Positions 30,490-41,000 are shown, counted from the stretch's first letter. The stretch: DNA of 64,000 bases from Trematomus loennbergii (GCA_012861695.1 JAAOOA010000460.1:1-64000), one strand, 5' to 3'. Made by a program: numbers and translations. Notes: generated by a model not told the origin, from the sequence alone.

Positions 30490-32495
30490 AAGTCGGAGCA
30501 TATAATACATTTGATTTATATAGCACACTTTAAAACAACGTCATCTCAAGGTGCTTCACAAAGCTATAAGGAACAGTAAGTACAAAGTTATCTAAAGGAG
30601 CATATTGGATAAAATATGGCAATATAAAAAAAAAATCAAAGGTTAAGAGCATAGAGGTTTAAAAATAAATAAAGTAAAGGACAGTCAGTAAAATGCGGTG
30701 TGGAACAGGTGGGTCTTGAGGCATTTCCTAAAACTGAGAGTGATGCTGAGGTCCGTATGTTCTCTGGAAGCTGATTCCACAGACGTGGACCCAGGAGGAG
30801 AAAGCACGGTTTCCCATGGTGACCAGTTTTGTCCACGGAACAGCCAGGAGATTGGAGCTGTCTGACCTGAGTGTGCGTGAGGTATGGGAATGTTTTCTGG
30901 TTAGCAGTTCCTGTAGTAGTGGGGCCAGTGTGGTTGATGGCGTTGAAGACCATTATGAGGACTTTGTAGTTGATCCGGTGTGTTACAGGGAGCCAGTGGA
31001 GTGAAGGATGGGAGTGATGTGCTCTGATTTGCGTGTTTTGTGAGTATCCGGGCGGCACAGTTTTGTATATATTGTAGTCTCTGAGTGGTTTTTGCTGGAA
31101 TGCCTGCAAGCAGAGAATTGCAGTAGTCAATGCGGGAGGTGATGAAGGCATGGAGCAGTTTTTCTGCATCCGGTTTGGTGAGGGAGTGTCGCATTTTGGA
31201 GATGTTACTCAGGTGGTAGTATGAGGCTTGGCAGACCGTCTTTATGTGTGCTTGGAATGAAAGGGATGAGTCCAGTTTCACACCTAGGCGCGTTACAAGT
31301 GGGGAGAGGGGAATGGAGTGGCCATTGATGCTGATATGAGGGATATCAGTTTGTTGTGTTTGATGTGGTGTTCCAATCAGAATGGCCCTCTGATTTGCTG
31401 CTATTCAGTTGGAGGGAGTTGTTGCTCATCCAGTGGTGTAAGTGTTCCAGGCATCTTGAGACATTTGAAAGTGCCAGATGTTTATGCAGTTTGGAAATAA
31501 ATCTGTGTGTCATCGGCATATGTGTGGAAGCTGATGTTATGGCTCCTCAGTATTTGTCCCAGGGGCAACATGTAAATTAAAAAGAGCAGTGGCCCAAGGA
31601 CTGACCCTTGGGTACACCAGAGGTGACACAGTGTGTGTCGGAGGTGCTTTTTCCAAGACGGACATATTCCTGTCTTCCTGTGAGGTACAAGTGGAAAAAG
31701 TCCAGAGCCTTGCCAGCGATTCCCACCTCCTGGAGTCGCCGACACATGGTGCGATGGGTCAAATGCTGCACTTAAGTCCAGCAAGATGAGTAGGCTTGGG
31801 GAACCAGAGTCAGCCACCATCAGCAGGTCATTTAGAACCCTGACCAGAGCTGTTTCAGTGCTGTGAGCTGGTCTGAAACCAGACTGGAAGGTTTCATAGA
31901 GCTCATGAGTATGGAGATGTTTGTGAAGCTGAAGGGCAACAACTTTTTCCAGAACTTTTGCTAGAAAAGGCAGGTTTGAGATGGGGCGGTAGTTTGTGAG
32001 TACCTCAGTATCCAGATTGTGCTTCTTCAGGACAGGTGTGATGGCTGCCAGCTTGAGGGGGGGGGGACCTCACCACTCAACAAGGATTTGTTAATTATGA
32101 TGGTGGCAGTTGGAATAATGGATGGAGAGCAGGCTTTCAGTGGGGAGGTGGGGATAGGATCAAGGGCGCAGCTAGATGAGGTCATTGCTGAGATGATTTT
32201 TGAAAGCTCAGCTTGCGAGACCTCCGTGAAGCAGTTTAGAGTTGGTGCATTTGGTGGAGCAAGTACAGGATTGTGGAGAGACAGGTTGGTTTGAGGAGGC
32301 TTTGGCGATGTTAAGCCTAATGTTTTCAATTTTTGTTTTAAAAACGTCCATAAAGCGGTTGCAGTCATCAGTTGTAGGAGTGGTTGAGGAGGGATCACTA
32401 GGCTTGAGCAACCGATGTATTGTGGAGAATAGGTGCTTGGGTTTGTTTCGATTTGTCTCAATCAATCTAGAGAGATTCTCTCTCTAGTTTAGCAA
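30490..32495 (-). mobile_element. L2/CR1-type LINE, 5'-truncated, decayed reverse transcriptase
   Basis: On the minus strand, successive broken frames cover the upstream region (32,465-32,027), reverse transcriptase (31,820-31,482) and the C-terminal part (31,281-30,636). Motifs are LILLDLSAAFD, QGSVLGPLLFLIYM, TYADDTQIY and ITSRIDYCNSLLAG. The last is typical of teleost L2-like elements. Frameshifts separate them. The 3' tail (30,500-30,560) carries the ATATAGCACACTTT-type terminus. Confidence 0.85.
31482..31820 (-). pseudogene. Reverse transcriptase fragment of the L2-type LINE
   Basis: A 112-residue frame spans LDLSAAFD (first catalytic aspartate region) to YADDTQIY (the catalytic pair). 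The middle is frame-shifted: the expected conserved stretch between the two boxes reads as unrelated residues, and the other frame at 31,771-31,577 carries it instead. It is inactive. Confidence 0.8.
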
Positions 32496-33389
32496 ACGCA
32501 GCCCGACTCAGCCTGGTTGTTGGCCCCGATAGAACCACGATTTTGTCGGGCCAGAAAAAAAGGTGAAAAAGTAGCCCCGGGCCGGAACTAGGCCAAGTGG
32601 AAACGCAACCAGAGCGGGCCCGGCACGACACGGCACGCTTAAACCACGCTCCGCACCATGGTGGAAATGCGCCATTAGTGTGCTCATGTGTTGCAGGTCC
32701 TGTGATGGGGCTGGAGCTGAGGAGACCAATCAGCATGACTGGGGACACCTGGCCGGAGCCCCAGGTGCTACTTAAGCCCAGCTGCTCGGAGTTACAGGGC
32801 CTTCGCGACTCTCTCCAAGACTGCTGTGGGGAAACTCTCGCCGGGATCCTTTCCCCTCGCCCATCCTCTCATTCTTTGTGTTGTTTTGGAGTTGCCACAA
32901 TAAATGTGCCATGGTTTTTCGAAACGCTCGAACGTCTCTCTCTCTCTTCCTGTTGTGGCCTACAAGCCGGTCATAACACCTGTCAGAGACAGAGTAGATG
33001 TTGTTTCTGTCTCTGTGTTCAGGTGGATCAGTGCGACCGCCTTCCTGTTTCAGAAAAACACCTTTTATCGTTCTCATGCAACATCAACAGTTAAACCACA
33101 ACAGCGTTATTATATATATCTATTATATTACATGCATTGTGAATAATACCCCATGTAACTCTGATGATGTGTTTCACCGTGCAGAGAGCGGTCCAGCTGC
33201 AGTTTACTCTGAAGAGAAAAAGAGAGACGTCTGTTACGGAGTCATCGTGATCAACACAAACAGGAGGAGAGGTACACCAACAGATGCTTACTTTCCCCTC
33301 TGCTTTCATTCACTATGCTAAGCTAAGCTAACAATGTCCACTCACAAAGGAAAGAGCATAACAGTAAATCCTAAAATGTTCCTAAATAA

Positions 33390-33880
33390 TCCGTGTATCT
33401 ACGGTCCAATTGTTTTTCTTTATTAAACAAGTACATTTTCTCTCACCTTGTAATTACACAATCAAACATCTATAATTTAGCTCTGGCCTTCACTCACAAA
33501 AAAATGGTGTAATGTGTAAGACACATTTTTTTAATCTCTATTGACTGACATGCAATGACTGGGACTGATGGGAGAATCTGAGAGGAATGAACTAGGAGCA
33601 GAGAAATAGTCCTATTTAAAAGACAGCATTGTCATAAGAGGCCAACAAGAGTCACAAGGGTTTTTCACTTTGCTGAAGGCCAGTCTCTAAAGACTAGAAG
33701 TACTTCTTTGTATTGTGGTAGAGTAGTAGGTGTAAGACTACTGAGTCCAGCAGTATCAAATCATTAAGAACTAATGGTAAAATTGTCTTTTTATCACTCA
33801 TCAAATATAGCATTATGTACTATGGAGGGACTCTGACAGAGGATTACTAAAAAAATACACAGTAAAAGTACACAAAGGTA
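33390..33880 (-). repeat. Unclassified dispersed repeat, inverted and internally deleted copy
   Basis: Reverse complement of parts of 12,460-13,080. It retains the uninterrupted retrovirus target (CTAC at 33,738-33,741). The part between CTCTAAAG and ACTAGAAGTACTTC is missing. Confidence 0.75.
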
Positions 33881-34051
33881 CAGCCCCACCTAGTGTCAGC
33901 AGAACGTATTACACATAATGATAACAAAAAATGCAAAGAGATGCAAAAAAGAAATTAAAAAATATATAAAATATTTTTAAGGTCATGTTTAATCATCTGA
34001 TTCGTCTGTACATTGCTGTTTTAGTCTGTGTTCTTCTAATTAGTGTCTACA

Positions 34052-34928
34052 GTGCCGTTTTGAGCCATGTGGGACAAAACCTGATCATGCCCCACCCTCT
34101 CACTGTCAAAGTGAACGGTGACTGTAAAAACTACACTGCGCATGCTCAGAGTATTTTTCAATGTAATGTGTGTGGCAAAAAAAAAAAGACCATCGGGCAC
34201 TGAGCTGCCATCCCCACCATACGTCATCTCACATCATTCAGAGCTGATTGGCTGTAAGTACGTGTGCCGCGAAAAGTGTGTGTGTGAAGAGGAGACGAGA
34301 GAGCTGCAGTGACGCGTCCTAAAACCAGGAAGTAAGCTGCAAAAAAGCAATGAGGTTTCTCTATAGGATTTTAGAAAATAGCTCGAAATAAGATCTGTGG
34401 GAAACGTACCTGTTAGATAAATGCACGTTTTGTTCAGCCGGATAATATCCACATGTCTACCCTACTTTTATAATTTTCTAATCATAAATCTATCGATTAG
34501 ATTATGATAGACTTTTGAAACTACAAGAAGATAAGGAGGAATTTTACAAAAAAGTAATAGAGATTTTTGTCCAGAAGGATAGGCAAATGGACTTCATCTT
34601 CAAGTCAAGGTAAGACCGCAATTTTTTGAAAATGGGATCTTACTAAGAGAGAACAATTCAATATTTAAATGATAAAATTACATTTTTTGGGTATCCTTTT
34701 GTTGAACTGTCTGTTTAAAATGAATCGAAGCATCAGACAAAAAAGCTTTTGAAAATAATATTATATTTTGGTTTAGGTCAAAATATAATATTTGTAAACC
34801 TGAAGAGTCAGTGCCAGTGCCTCAGCAGCCATGAACCTCACTGCACGTCACTGCAGAAGCTTATATATAGACTTATATATATTTTTTGTGCCCCACCCCT
34901 TTTGTACATATAAAAACGCCACTGTAAC
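34052..34928. mobile_element. Possible hAT-like element with CAGTGCCGTTTTG/AACGCCACTG ends
   Basis: The left CAGTGCCGTTTTG and the reverse complement of the right end (CAGTGGCGTTTTTATATG) form an imperfect inverted repeat. Inside is GTGGGACAAAACCTGATCATG on one side and GCCCCACCCCTTTTGTACAT on the other. No matching 8-bp duplication is visible, so it is tentative. Confidence 0.4.
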
Positions 34929-34937
34929 TAATACACA

Positions 34938-35560
34938 GTCAAACAGTATGAATATCATTAAGAACTAATGGTAACATTGTATTTGTATCATTCATCAAAG
35001 ATAGCAGAAAACATGCATTATGTACTATGAAGGGGACTCTGACAGAGGATTACTCACAAAGTACACAGTAAAAGTGATCATTTTAGACACAGGCTTATTA
35101 TATTTACAGCCCGTAATAACATTCATTTTCTGGGCTCAATAATCCGTGTATCTACCGTCCAATTATTTTTCTTTATTAAACACCTAAACGGAAGAGCGTC
35201 TGAGAGACGTTTTTGCTTTTTGCTTTTGACCTTACTAAATGGTCTAATGGTCCTTGGAGCGAGGGGCGGGGCTAAACTCACGGAAGTGATTTCAAAACAA
35301 AAGCACTCGTGTGCTTGGAACGATGATAATATTATAAACAAGGGGAAACACATTGAGCCCAGAAAATGAATGTTATATGTAATATATAAGTCTGTGTCTA
35401 AAATGGACAACATTTACTGTGTACTTTGTGAGTAATCCTCTGTCAGAGTCCCCTCCATAGTACATAATGCTATATTTGATGAGTGATAAAAAGACAATTT
35501 TACCATTAGTTCTTAATGATATTGATTCTGCTGGACTCAGTAGTGTTAGAAATTAAAATC
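34938..35560. repeat. Foldback: two arms of the unclassified repeat facing each other
   Basis: 34,938-35,145 (AAGAACTAATGGTAA, GACTCTGACAGAGGATTACT, CATTCATTTTCTGGGCTCAA) is the reverse complement of 35,355-35,535 with a few indels. The central 200 bp carries AATCCGTGTATCTACC and GAAGAGCGTCTGAGAG. This suggests that the dispersed repeat family is a long-arm foldback element. Confidence 0.75.
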
Positions 35561-36272
35561 AATGTTTTATGGCATAATTTAGTCTAAAACATACCGTCAG
35601 TTTAAAAGCAGTTTTATGAAGAACTCATTGATTCCAGTATTGTGTTCACACCTTAAAAGGTGTGAAAGGAGGGATTGTTAGATATTAAAATCAATGTTGA
35701 TGTGGCGTAATTTGAATGAAATACACTATTTCATTTAAATCTGTTTTATTCTGAAAACCGAAGATTTCACATGTGACTTCCGGTTTTCCGCTGGTGAATT
35801 TCGTCATTTCCGGTTAGCATTAGCTTGTGGCGAAATGCTACGTTTTCAAACCGTGAATTGAAGGTGAAATAACGTGATGTTGTACACTAAACACCCTGAG
35901 TTTAACACTCATTTATTGACGCTGGAATGAGGTTTATTAGGGAATGTTTAGATGACCACAGACATCAGAGTGATGTAATTTAGCAGCAGAAACCGACAGG
36001 ATTTGCATTGGACACGCCCCCGTCGACGCCGGCCAATAGGAGAAGACTACAGGTCTTACCCGGGAGACCCAAGAAGGATCTCTCGCTCTCTTTGCCCCCA
36101 GCTGACCCAGCGTGGACGCGGGCCAAAACAGCTGGCAGGGAGAAATCACCAACGAGCACATTTCTTTTGTAAACCACCGCATCTTTTGTGTAATTAAATG
36201 CTGTTAACTTGTATAAGCTTGCCTTGACTCTTTTCAGTCTCTCCTGCTCTCGGGGTTCAAGAATAACTAACA
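35544..36272 (+). repeat. 5' LTR of endogenous retrovirus 2
   Basis: It starts TGTTAGAAATTAAAATC and ends AATAACTAACA. An ATTAAA polyadenylation-type signal lies near 36,193. At 35,645-35,675 it contains a hairpin and a purine tract (TGAAAGGAGGGA) that are normally found only outside the LTR, followed by a second TGTTAGA start at about 35,676. Confidence 0.92.
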
Positions 36273-36274
36273 TT

Positions 36275-36292
36275 TGGCGTCCCTGGGTGGAC
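36275..36292 (+). promoter_or_regulatory. Primer binding site, tRNA-Asn type
   Basis: TGGCGTCCCTGGGTGG plus two bases follows the LTR end after TT. The reverse complement fits the 3' end of vertebrate tRNA-Asn(GTT), including CCA, at 17 of 18 positions; the tRNA sequence is from general knowledge. It would prime minus-strand DNA synthesis. Confidence 0.8.
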
Positions 36293-37503
36293 TCTGAGAC
36301 TGAAGAGTACTGGAAGAGAGGAAAGCTGCAGCTAACTAGCATCACAACAGGCGGCAGATAGAGGATTTTTTGGCTGGGCCGAAATCACAGGTGAGACAGT
36401 TACCTGTTTAATTAAAAAACTGTATAGTTAAATAACTTACATTAGGTGCAAGCGTTGGTGGTGCGGTTTTGTTTATAGTGTTTCTTCGGCGCCGCCCGAT
36501 TAATGTGAATATTAAAGACCTTTGGGAAGGCACTAGAGATTATCTGGTTTACATTGGACTGGCTCCAAATAGTGTTAAGATCTCTGGGGAGGTACGAGCC
36601 ATGCTCTGTTTAGCACTGGACTGGGTCCGTTCATGTTAGTTTATATGTTTGATGTGTTAAACCGGCGTAGTCTCGTTTAATAAAGTATATTGTGTGGAGT
36701 TCTTAAGCCGAAAAGTATATTTTTGTGTGATGTTCTAAGCCGGAAAGATTGTGTACAAGATTGGTATAAGATCAGCTTTTAAGGTCAGCATCTATAGAAT
36801 TTAGAGCTAAGATAAATGAAGTTTGTATTGGAGTGTTTCAAGCAGTGTGGTTTTCAATTGCACCAAATGTTCCCATTGTTCCCCTCCCCTTCCCCCAGTC
36901 ACATGAGGTTAATGCTAAGCTAGTTAGCTAGCCAGTTGGCATTACTAGGTGATACAACTGGTAACTACTGGGATGGTGGATACACAGGGATGGTGTAGAT
37001 GAACATTGAGAGTAGATTAAGTTGTTTTTGTTTTTCATGCTTTTCAAAGAAAGTAATTTGAACTTTATTTGGGTAAATAAACCGGAATTAGGTTTATGAA
37101 CCGGAAGTATTAGTTGATACATTTGAAAGGAGTTAAAAATAGAACAGCTCCCCTAGCGGACATAAGTGTTACAGTCAATACATTCTTCACCACACACAGA
37201 TAAAGATTACATGTGGTTTCTCTGAATTGAAGTATTGTAGTTATGACATTTGCATAATTTCATAAACTTCAGAATACACTGTACACAGTTTATTTGAATT
37301 TTCATATTTTAAGGTAGTCAAATACACTGTTTTTATTTTTTTTTCTGATTTATAAAATTTGCATAATTTCTAATTTACTTTATTAATTTTTTATTAAAAA
37401 AAAAAACTAAAAAAGAATCCCAGATATTGAAGTTAAGTTCGGACGACATAGGATATTTTTTATCAGGACAGAAGGTACTATTCAGTAGATTAGTGATTCA
37501 TCT
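36293..37503. other. Retroviral 5' leader, non-coding
   Basis: No open frame of note. A splice-donor-like CAGGTGAGAC lies at 36,389-36,398. The region is long (1.2 kb) for a leader. Confidence 0.5.
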
Positions 37504-37854
37504 TTGATACATTTAATAACTATATCCAACTACTTAAGAAATATGTCACTAAATGACACTAAGTTAAGAGCATTCTCAATGCCAGGCTCAACTGCAGATA
37601 TTAAGGAGAGGGTAAACATCAGGTCAGATGCTATGACAGCGCCAAAAGATAGACAGAAGACATGGAACAGAATAGAGAAACTGTTCGAGCAGTGGCAAAC
37701 GAGAGGATTGATTCCAGCAGATGATAAACCTGGACCAACGAAAGCCCATAGAAAAGCAGTAGTTGAATATGAGAATGGAGAATACCTACAACAGCAAGAG
37801 GCATGGATCAAAGCTGGACGACCCTCGTGGTATGGACCTGAAAAAGCGCTATGA
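37504..37854 (+). CDS. Gag-like N-terminal frame of endogenous retrovirus 2
   Basis: This is a 116-codon frame with a second methionine at codon 14 that may be the true start (MSLNDTKLRAF). It is rich in charged residues and predicted mainly helical by composition. Its position downstream of the leader suggests the matrix region. It ends in a stop that overlaps the start of the next frame by four bases (ATGA type). I do not recognise a family domain. Whether the overlap is a real expression device or a mutation is open. Confidence 0.5.
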   Translation: MIHLITISNYLRNMSLNDTKLRAFSMPGSTADIKERVNIRSDAMTAPKDRQKTWNRIEKLFEQWQTRGLIPADDKPGPTKAHRKAVVEYENGEYLQQQEAWIKAGRPSWYGPEKAL

Positions 37855-38441
37855 ACAAAGCTGAAGAAAGAAAAGCTAGAGTTACAAGTCTGATACTCCA
37901 TCTAAAATATGCCAGCAAGGGATTGACAACAAGCTTACATTTGGTAGAAGCAGCAGATCTGCCAGTAAATGAAGACACAGCAGAAATAACAGAAGAGGCT
38001 CCAGTTATCCAAACTCCAAAGCAGTATCCAAGCCTGACCGAAGTGCCTCCTCCCGACATATCAGAGAACAACCCTTCTCACCAAGCATCAATTCAAGCCC
38101 CAAATGTGAAAGAATTGGCGTTTGAGGTAAGAATCCTATCCAGTGTCAACCAGCTGAAGGAAGCAGAACTCATCAGAATGGAAGCAGAACTCATCAGAGA
38201 GGAAGAGTTCAACAGAAGAATGGAAGCAGAACTCATCAGAATGGAAGCAGAACTCATCAAAGAATGGAAGCAGAACTCATCAAAAGAATGGAAGAAAGAC
38301 AAAGACAAGAACAAGAAGAAAGGAAAAGATGGGAAAAAGAGCAAGAAGAGAAAAATTACCGAACTGGTTGCTCTCCTGAACCAACACATTCTGCAGATGA
38401 AAGATTCCAAGAAATTAAGGAAGAAAGAAAACGACAAATAA
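37851..38441 (+). CDS. Gag-like second frame with MEAELI repeats
   Basis: A 196-codon frame overlaps the previous stop by four bases. It is proline-rich in the middle (PSLTEVPPPDISENNP), then contains RMEAELI/RREEE-type repeats from about residue 104, predicted to form a coiled coil, and ends in a very lysine-rich stretch. The lysine-rich end overlaps the next frame (38,264-38,854), which reads the same DNA as glutamate/arginine-rich coiled coil. The real protein probably leaves this frame within the repeat. Confidence 0.5.
   Translation: MNKAEERKARVTSLILHLKYASKGLTTSLHLVEAADLPVNEDTAEITEEAPVIQTPKQYPSLTEVPPPDISENNPSHQASIQAPNVKELAFEVRILSSVNQLKEAELIRMEAELIREEEFNRRMEAELIRMEAELIKEWKQNSSKEWKKDKDKNKKKGKDGKKSKKRKITELVALLNQHILQMKDSKKLRKKENDK
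38150..38300. repeat. GAAGCAGAACTCATCAGAAT tandem repeat in gag
   Basis: The string GAAGCAGAACTCATCA occurs five times within about 130 bp at spacings of about 21 to 42 bases. Slippage here is the simplest cause of the frame change that follows. Confidence 0.85.
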
Positions 38442-38854
38442 CTCAAAAATGGGGAGAATCTCAAACAAAACGCCGAACAAATTACTCTCCTGACAAAGAC
38501 TATTCCAAAGGAGATGAAGATGACGACGACGGCAGTGCACAGTTTGTAACCAGTAGATACTCCCCCTACCAAGAACAGTCACAGCAACGACGCAGATTTG
38601 CATCTCCCTCAGAGAACAATAGTAGGGACGAATACCCTGGGACATGCCCCAAAGCTGGAAGAACCAAGACCAGTGCACATACCTTCATGCCATTGATAGC
38701 GGCTGAGAGAGGAGGATTTGACTACCAACCATGGGCTCACAGGGACATGGAATCATTAGTGGCAAAGCTACCGCCACTCACCCAAGGAGGACAGAAGTGG
38801 GTGAATGATCTGGAGAAATATACTGTCCAAGACCACCTGTGCTGGGAGACATAA
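38264..38854 (+). CDS. Gag-like capsid-region frame
   Basis: A 196-codon frame begins in the coiled-coil repeats (MEERQRQEQEERKRWEKEQ). It passes through an acidic patch (GDEDDDDG) and reaches TFMPLIAAERGGFDYQPWAH, followed by LVAKLPPLTQGGQKWVNDLE. The last part has the look of a retroviral capsid N-terminal domain (an xxPL...W...D pattern followed by G-x-x-W). It stops at 38,854; homologous-looking sequence continues in other frames to 39,040. Confidence 0.55.
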   Translation: MEAELIKRMEERQRQEQEERKRWEKEQEEKNYRTGCSPEPTHSADERFQEIKEERKRQITQKWGESQTKRRTNYSPDKDYSKGDEDDDDGSAQFVTSRYSPYQEQSQQRRRFASPSENNSRDEYPGTCPKAGRTKTSAHTFMPLIAAERGGFDYQPWAHRDMESLVAKLPPLTQGGQKWVNDLEKYTVQDHLCWET

Positions 38855-39042
38855 GGGCACTGCTTGACGGATAGAAGGAAGACTAGAGGCAAGAGCAGTA
38901 GATTCCAAGGCCAAATGCACCAACTCTCCAGATGACATTTCGTTCAACAAATCAGGTCGAGGTATTGGGCTGCTATTCGTAGCATCTACCCAACAACACG
39001 CAGTTTACAAGCCCTCAACAGCCTGAGAAAAGAACGGAGGAC

Positions 39043-39645
39043 ATGCATGCTTTCCTGAAGAGATGTGAAGGAGTGTGGGAGGACAGCACTGGAGAACGAC
39101 ATGACGCTTCTCCGGCTGTCATAATGTTGTGGAAGAATGCGGTCATTAACGCCCTTCCTAAATCAGTCCAGGAACGCCTAAGAGACGTGGTGGGACTAGA
39201 AGTGAAACCCCCAGAAGAATGGAGACTACATCTCATTCACCATGACACTAAACATCAGGAATTAAAGGAGGAAGATGAAGAAGATACAAGAAAACTAGCA
39301 AAAAGACTTTTGAAGATGCAAGTAGCTGAGAGAGATGCCGAAGCTCATAAAAACAAGAAATCGACAAAGCAGATGGCCATACTAGCAGAGAAGGCAGGGC
39401 GAACACCTCCAACAGTTCAAACTCGGGAAGAACCAGAGAATCAAATGCAGAACCAACAAAGCGGAGGAGGAAGTTTCAGAGGAAGAAGTCTCCAAAATGG
39501 TGGCTGCTACACATGTGGTCAGACGTCACATTGGTCCAATGAATGTCCCACACAACTCCAGCAACAGCAAGCACCTGTGTATCTTCCTACCCAAGTACAG
39601 CCACAAGCACCACAGAATCTTCAAAAACCTTCTGCCCCAACCTAG
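39043..39645 (+). CDS. Gag-like C-terminal frame with a CCHC zinc knuckle
   Basis: A 200-codon frame. The first half is helical and charged. At about residues 154-167 the motif CYTCGQTSHWSNEC has the spacing C-x2-C-x4-H-x4-C, the nucleocapsid zinc knuckle that binds genomic RNA. It is preceded by a GGGSFRGRS-type basic region and followed by a Gln/Pro-rich end. There is no protease or polymerase frame after the stop. This is the strongest evidence that the element's only coding part is gag. Confidence 0.75.
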   Translation: MHAFLKRCEGVWEDSTGERHDASPAVIMLWKNAVINALPKSVQERLRDVVGLEVKPPEEWRLHLIHHDTKHQELKEEDEEDTRKLAKRLLKMQVAERDAEAHKNKKSTKQMAILAEKAGRTPPTVQTREEPENQMQNQQSGGGSFRGRSLQNGGCYTCGQTSHWSNECPTQLQQQQAPVYLPTQVQPQAPQNLQKPSAPT

Positions 39646-41000
39646 ATGTTCAAACTGAGCATTGAATGATAGTTTTAGAATGAACCTGCTCCATATCTGG
39701 GGATAAGATACTGTTTGATGAATGTTGACATGTTTCTAAATATTGATTGCATTTTGAACAGGTAACACAGATGCAGTGGCCAAGGGGCTACTGTGAGAGA
39801 TGTAATTCCAGAATGGAATACCAAAGAAGTTGACTTGTGATAATGAAACAATTTTGTAATATTTTAACAGACATTAGAGTAACTGAGGTTTGACATATAG
39901 AAAGAACATATTACAGTTAAGCTAAAACATAGTAATGTAATGACACAGAATTTAATTTAGACAACATCTTGTAACTAGCCTGGTAAAGAAATAGAAGTAA
40001 AAGCCATGGACTTTACTGTTTAGGTCATTATGGGGATATACATTGAATTTATAATAGAAAGACATTTGATGACAGTATGTTGGAATTCTGTATTCATTTT
40101 TCAGCTTGATAATAGACAGGTAGAAGCAGTATTGCCAGGTGCAACTGATGGGATTTCTGCACACGAGCCAAGCAGAGAATGACGTACCTTTTTATAGGAC
40201 AGATACACTCAGGAAACCACACTCTGACAGCATCATGACTTCAGTTGTTTTTAAATCCATAATGAAATTGTATTACATAACGTTAGTGTGTGTCTTTACC
40301 ACAAACAGGAATAGTTCATTGTTATATTTAGATTTGAAAAAGATTACAAGGATTTTATTTAGGAACAACACAGATGCTCATCAGACATTTTGAGCTATTG
40401 AAATATGTTATTTAGTTCACCATGAAGATGTTTTATTTTGTTTGTAACATATGCCGAGTATTAAGATTCAGATATCAGCAGGTTCTGAATTATTATTCCT
40501 CTGTCCCACAACCAACAAGAATGTGGATGGGGAGAACTATATCTGATATAACCAGCAGAGATTCCTAAATCACACCAGAGACACAGTAAAAGGATGACAC
40601 AAACAGTCTCATAAAAACAGACCGATATAATAGCGCTAGACATTAGTTGGAAAAGGGAGTGTATGCAACACTGAAGAGGATAGGATTGTTTAAATAAAGA
40701 GTAATATTTTCAGATAGTTTTATCCTTCTTATATTTTGTGAAAGAACAAGTGCCTTTACACCAGATACAGTATGAAGATGATATATATGATATGAAAGGA
40801 GGGAGTTCGACGTTTTCCATACCAAGCTAATTGCTGCTATTTTACGAAGTGATATTAAAGGTTTAAGCTAGAAGTTATGCACAAATGAAAAACTTCGCAT
40901 TTATGATAAATATGTATTGTTACTATTTGTATTTTCTACCCTTTATGAGTTATGTACTATGCAAAGTTCAGATGAAGAACTCATTGATTTCAGTATTATG
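39646..41000. other. Non-coding 3' interior of endogenous retrovirus 2
   Basis: AT-rich, no reverse transcriptase, integrase or envelope motif on either strand. An isolated purine tract (TATGAAAGGAGGGA) at about 40,793-40,806 starts a series of repeated units that leads up to the 3' LTR. Confidence 0.6.

Larger units (their letters stand above)
29204..32674. mobile_element. Harbinger-like MITE, TGGCGCATTTCCAC ends, with nested insertions
   Basis: The ends are TGGCGCATTTCCAC and GTGGAAATGCGCCA, exact inverted repeats, flanked by TTA on both sides (29,201-29,203 and 32,675-32,677). A 3-bp TTA duplication is typical of PIF/Harbinger. A piggyBac-type MITE and an L2-type LINE are inserted within. 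Confidence 0.75.
29172..32978 (+). mobile_element. Possible solo LTR, split by nested elements
   Basis: If the inserted MITE (29,204-32,674) is removed, a sequence of about 330 bp remains. It begins TGTGTGACGG, has a CACAATAAATGTG polyadenylation-type string near 32,898 and ends CCGGTCATAACA. The TG...CA ends and the internal AATAAA suggest an LTR. I find no matching target duplication, so confidence is moderate. Confidence 0.45.
27587..33271 (+). pseudogene. Fc-receptor-like gene remnant, broken by insertions and deletions
   Basis: The remnant is collinear with the intact gene at 49.6-51.6 kb. A 36-bp mini-exon (27,587-27,622) matches the second signal exon of the intact gene in length and splice sites. 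The Ig1 exon (about 28,227-28,431) has lost its first part to a LINE insertion, and lacks 14 bp that encode the second cysteine region, which shifts the frame. The Ig2 exon is reduced to its acceptor and a few codons (33,023-33,035). A tail exon (33,185-33,271, 87 bp, phase 1 at both ends) is preserved and encodes DVCYGVIVIN, in which V-C-Y-G-V-I fits the ITIM pattern. Two MITEs, an LTR-like sequence and an L2-type LINE lie in its introns. It cannot encode a receptor. Confidence 0.8.

Noticed and set aside
32597..33094. 165-codon plus-strand frame
   Set aside because: Spans a MITE end, an LTR-like region and a pseudogene intron; no coherent protein.
36275..36292. tRNA-Asn-like sequence considered as a tRNA gene
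   Set aside because: Only 18 bases, antisense to the tRNA 3' end and directly after an LTR; it is a primer binding site.
35937..36345. Minus-strand frames repeated at 41,677-42,082
   Set aside because: They lie in the two LTR copies; repetition reflects LTR identity, not gene conservation.
37530..37901. Minus-strand frames across the gag region (also 38,093-38,572)
   Set aside because: Antisense of gag-like frames; Phe/Ser/Leu-rich composition comes from the purine-rich sense strand.
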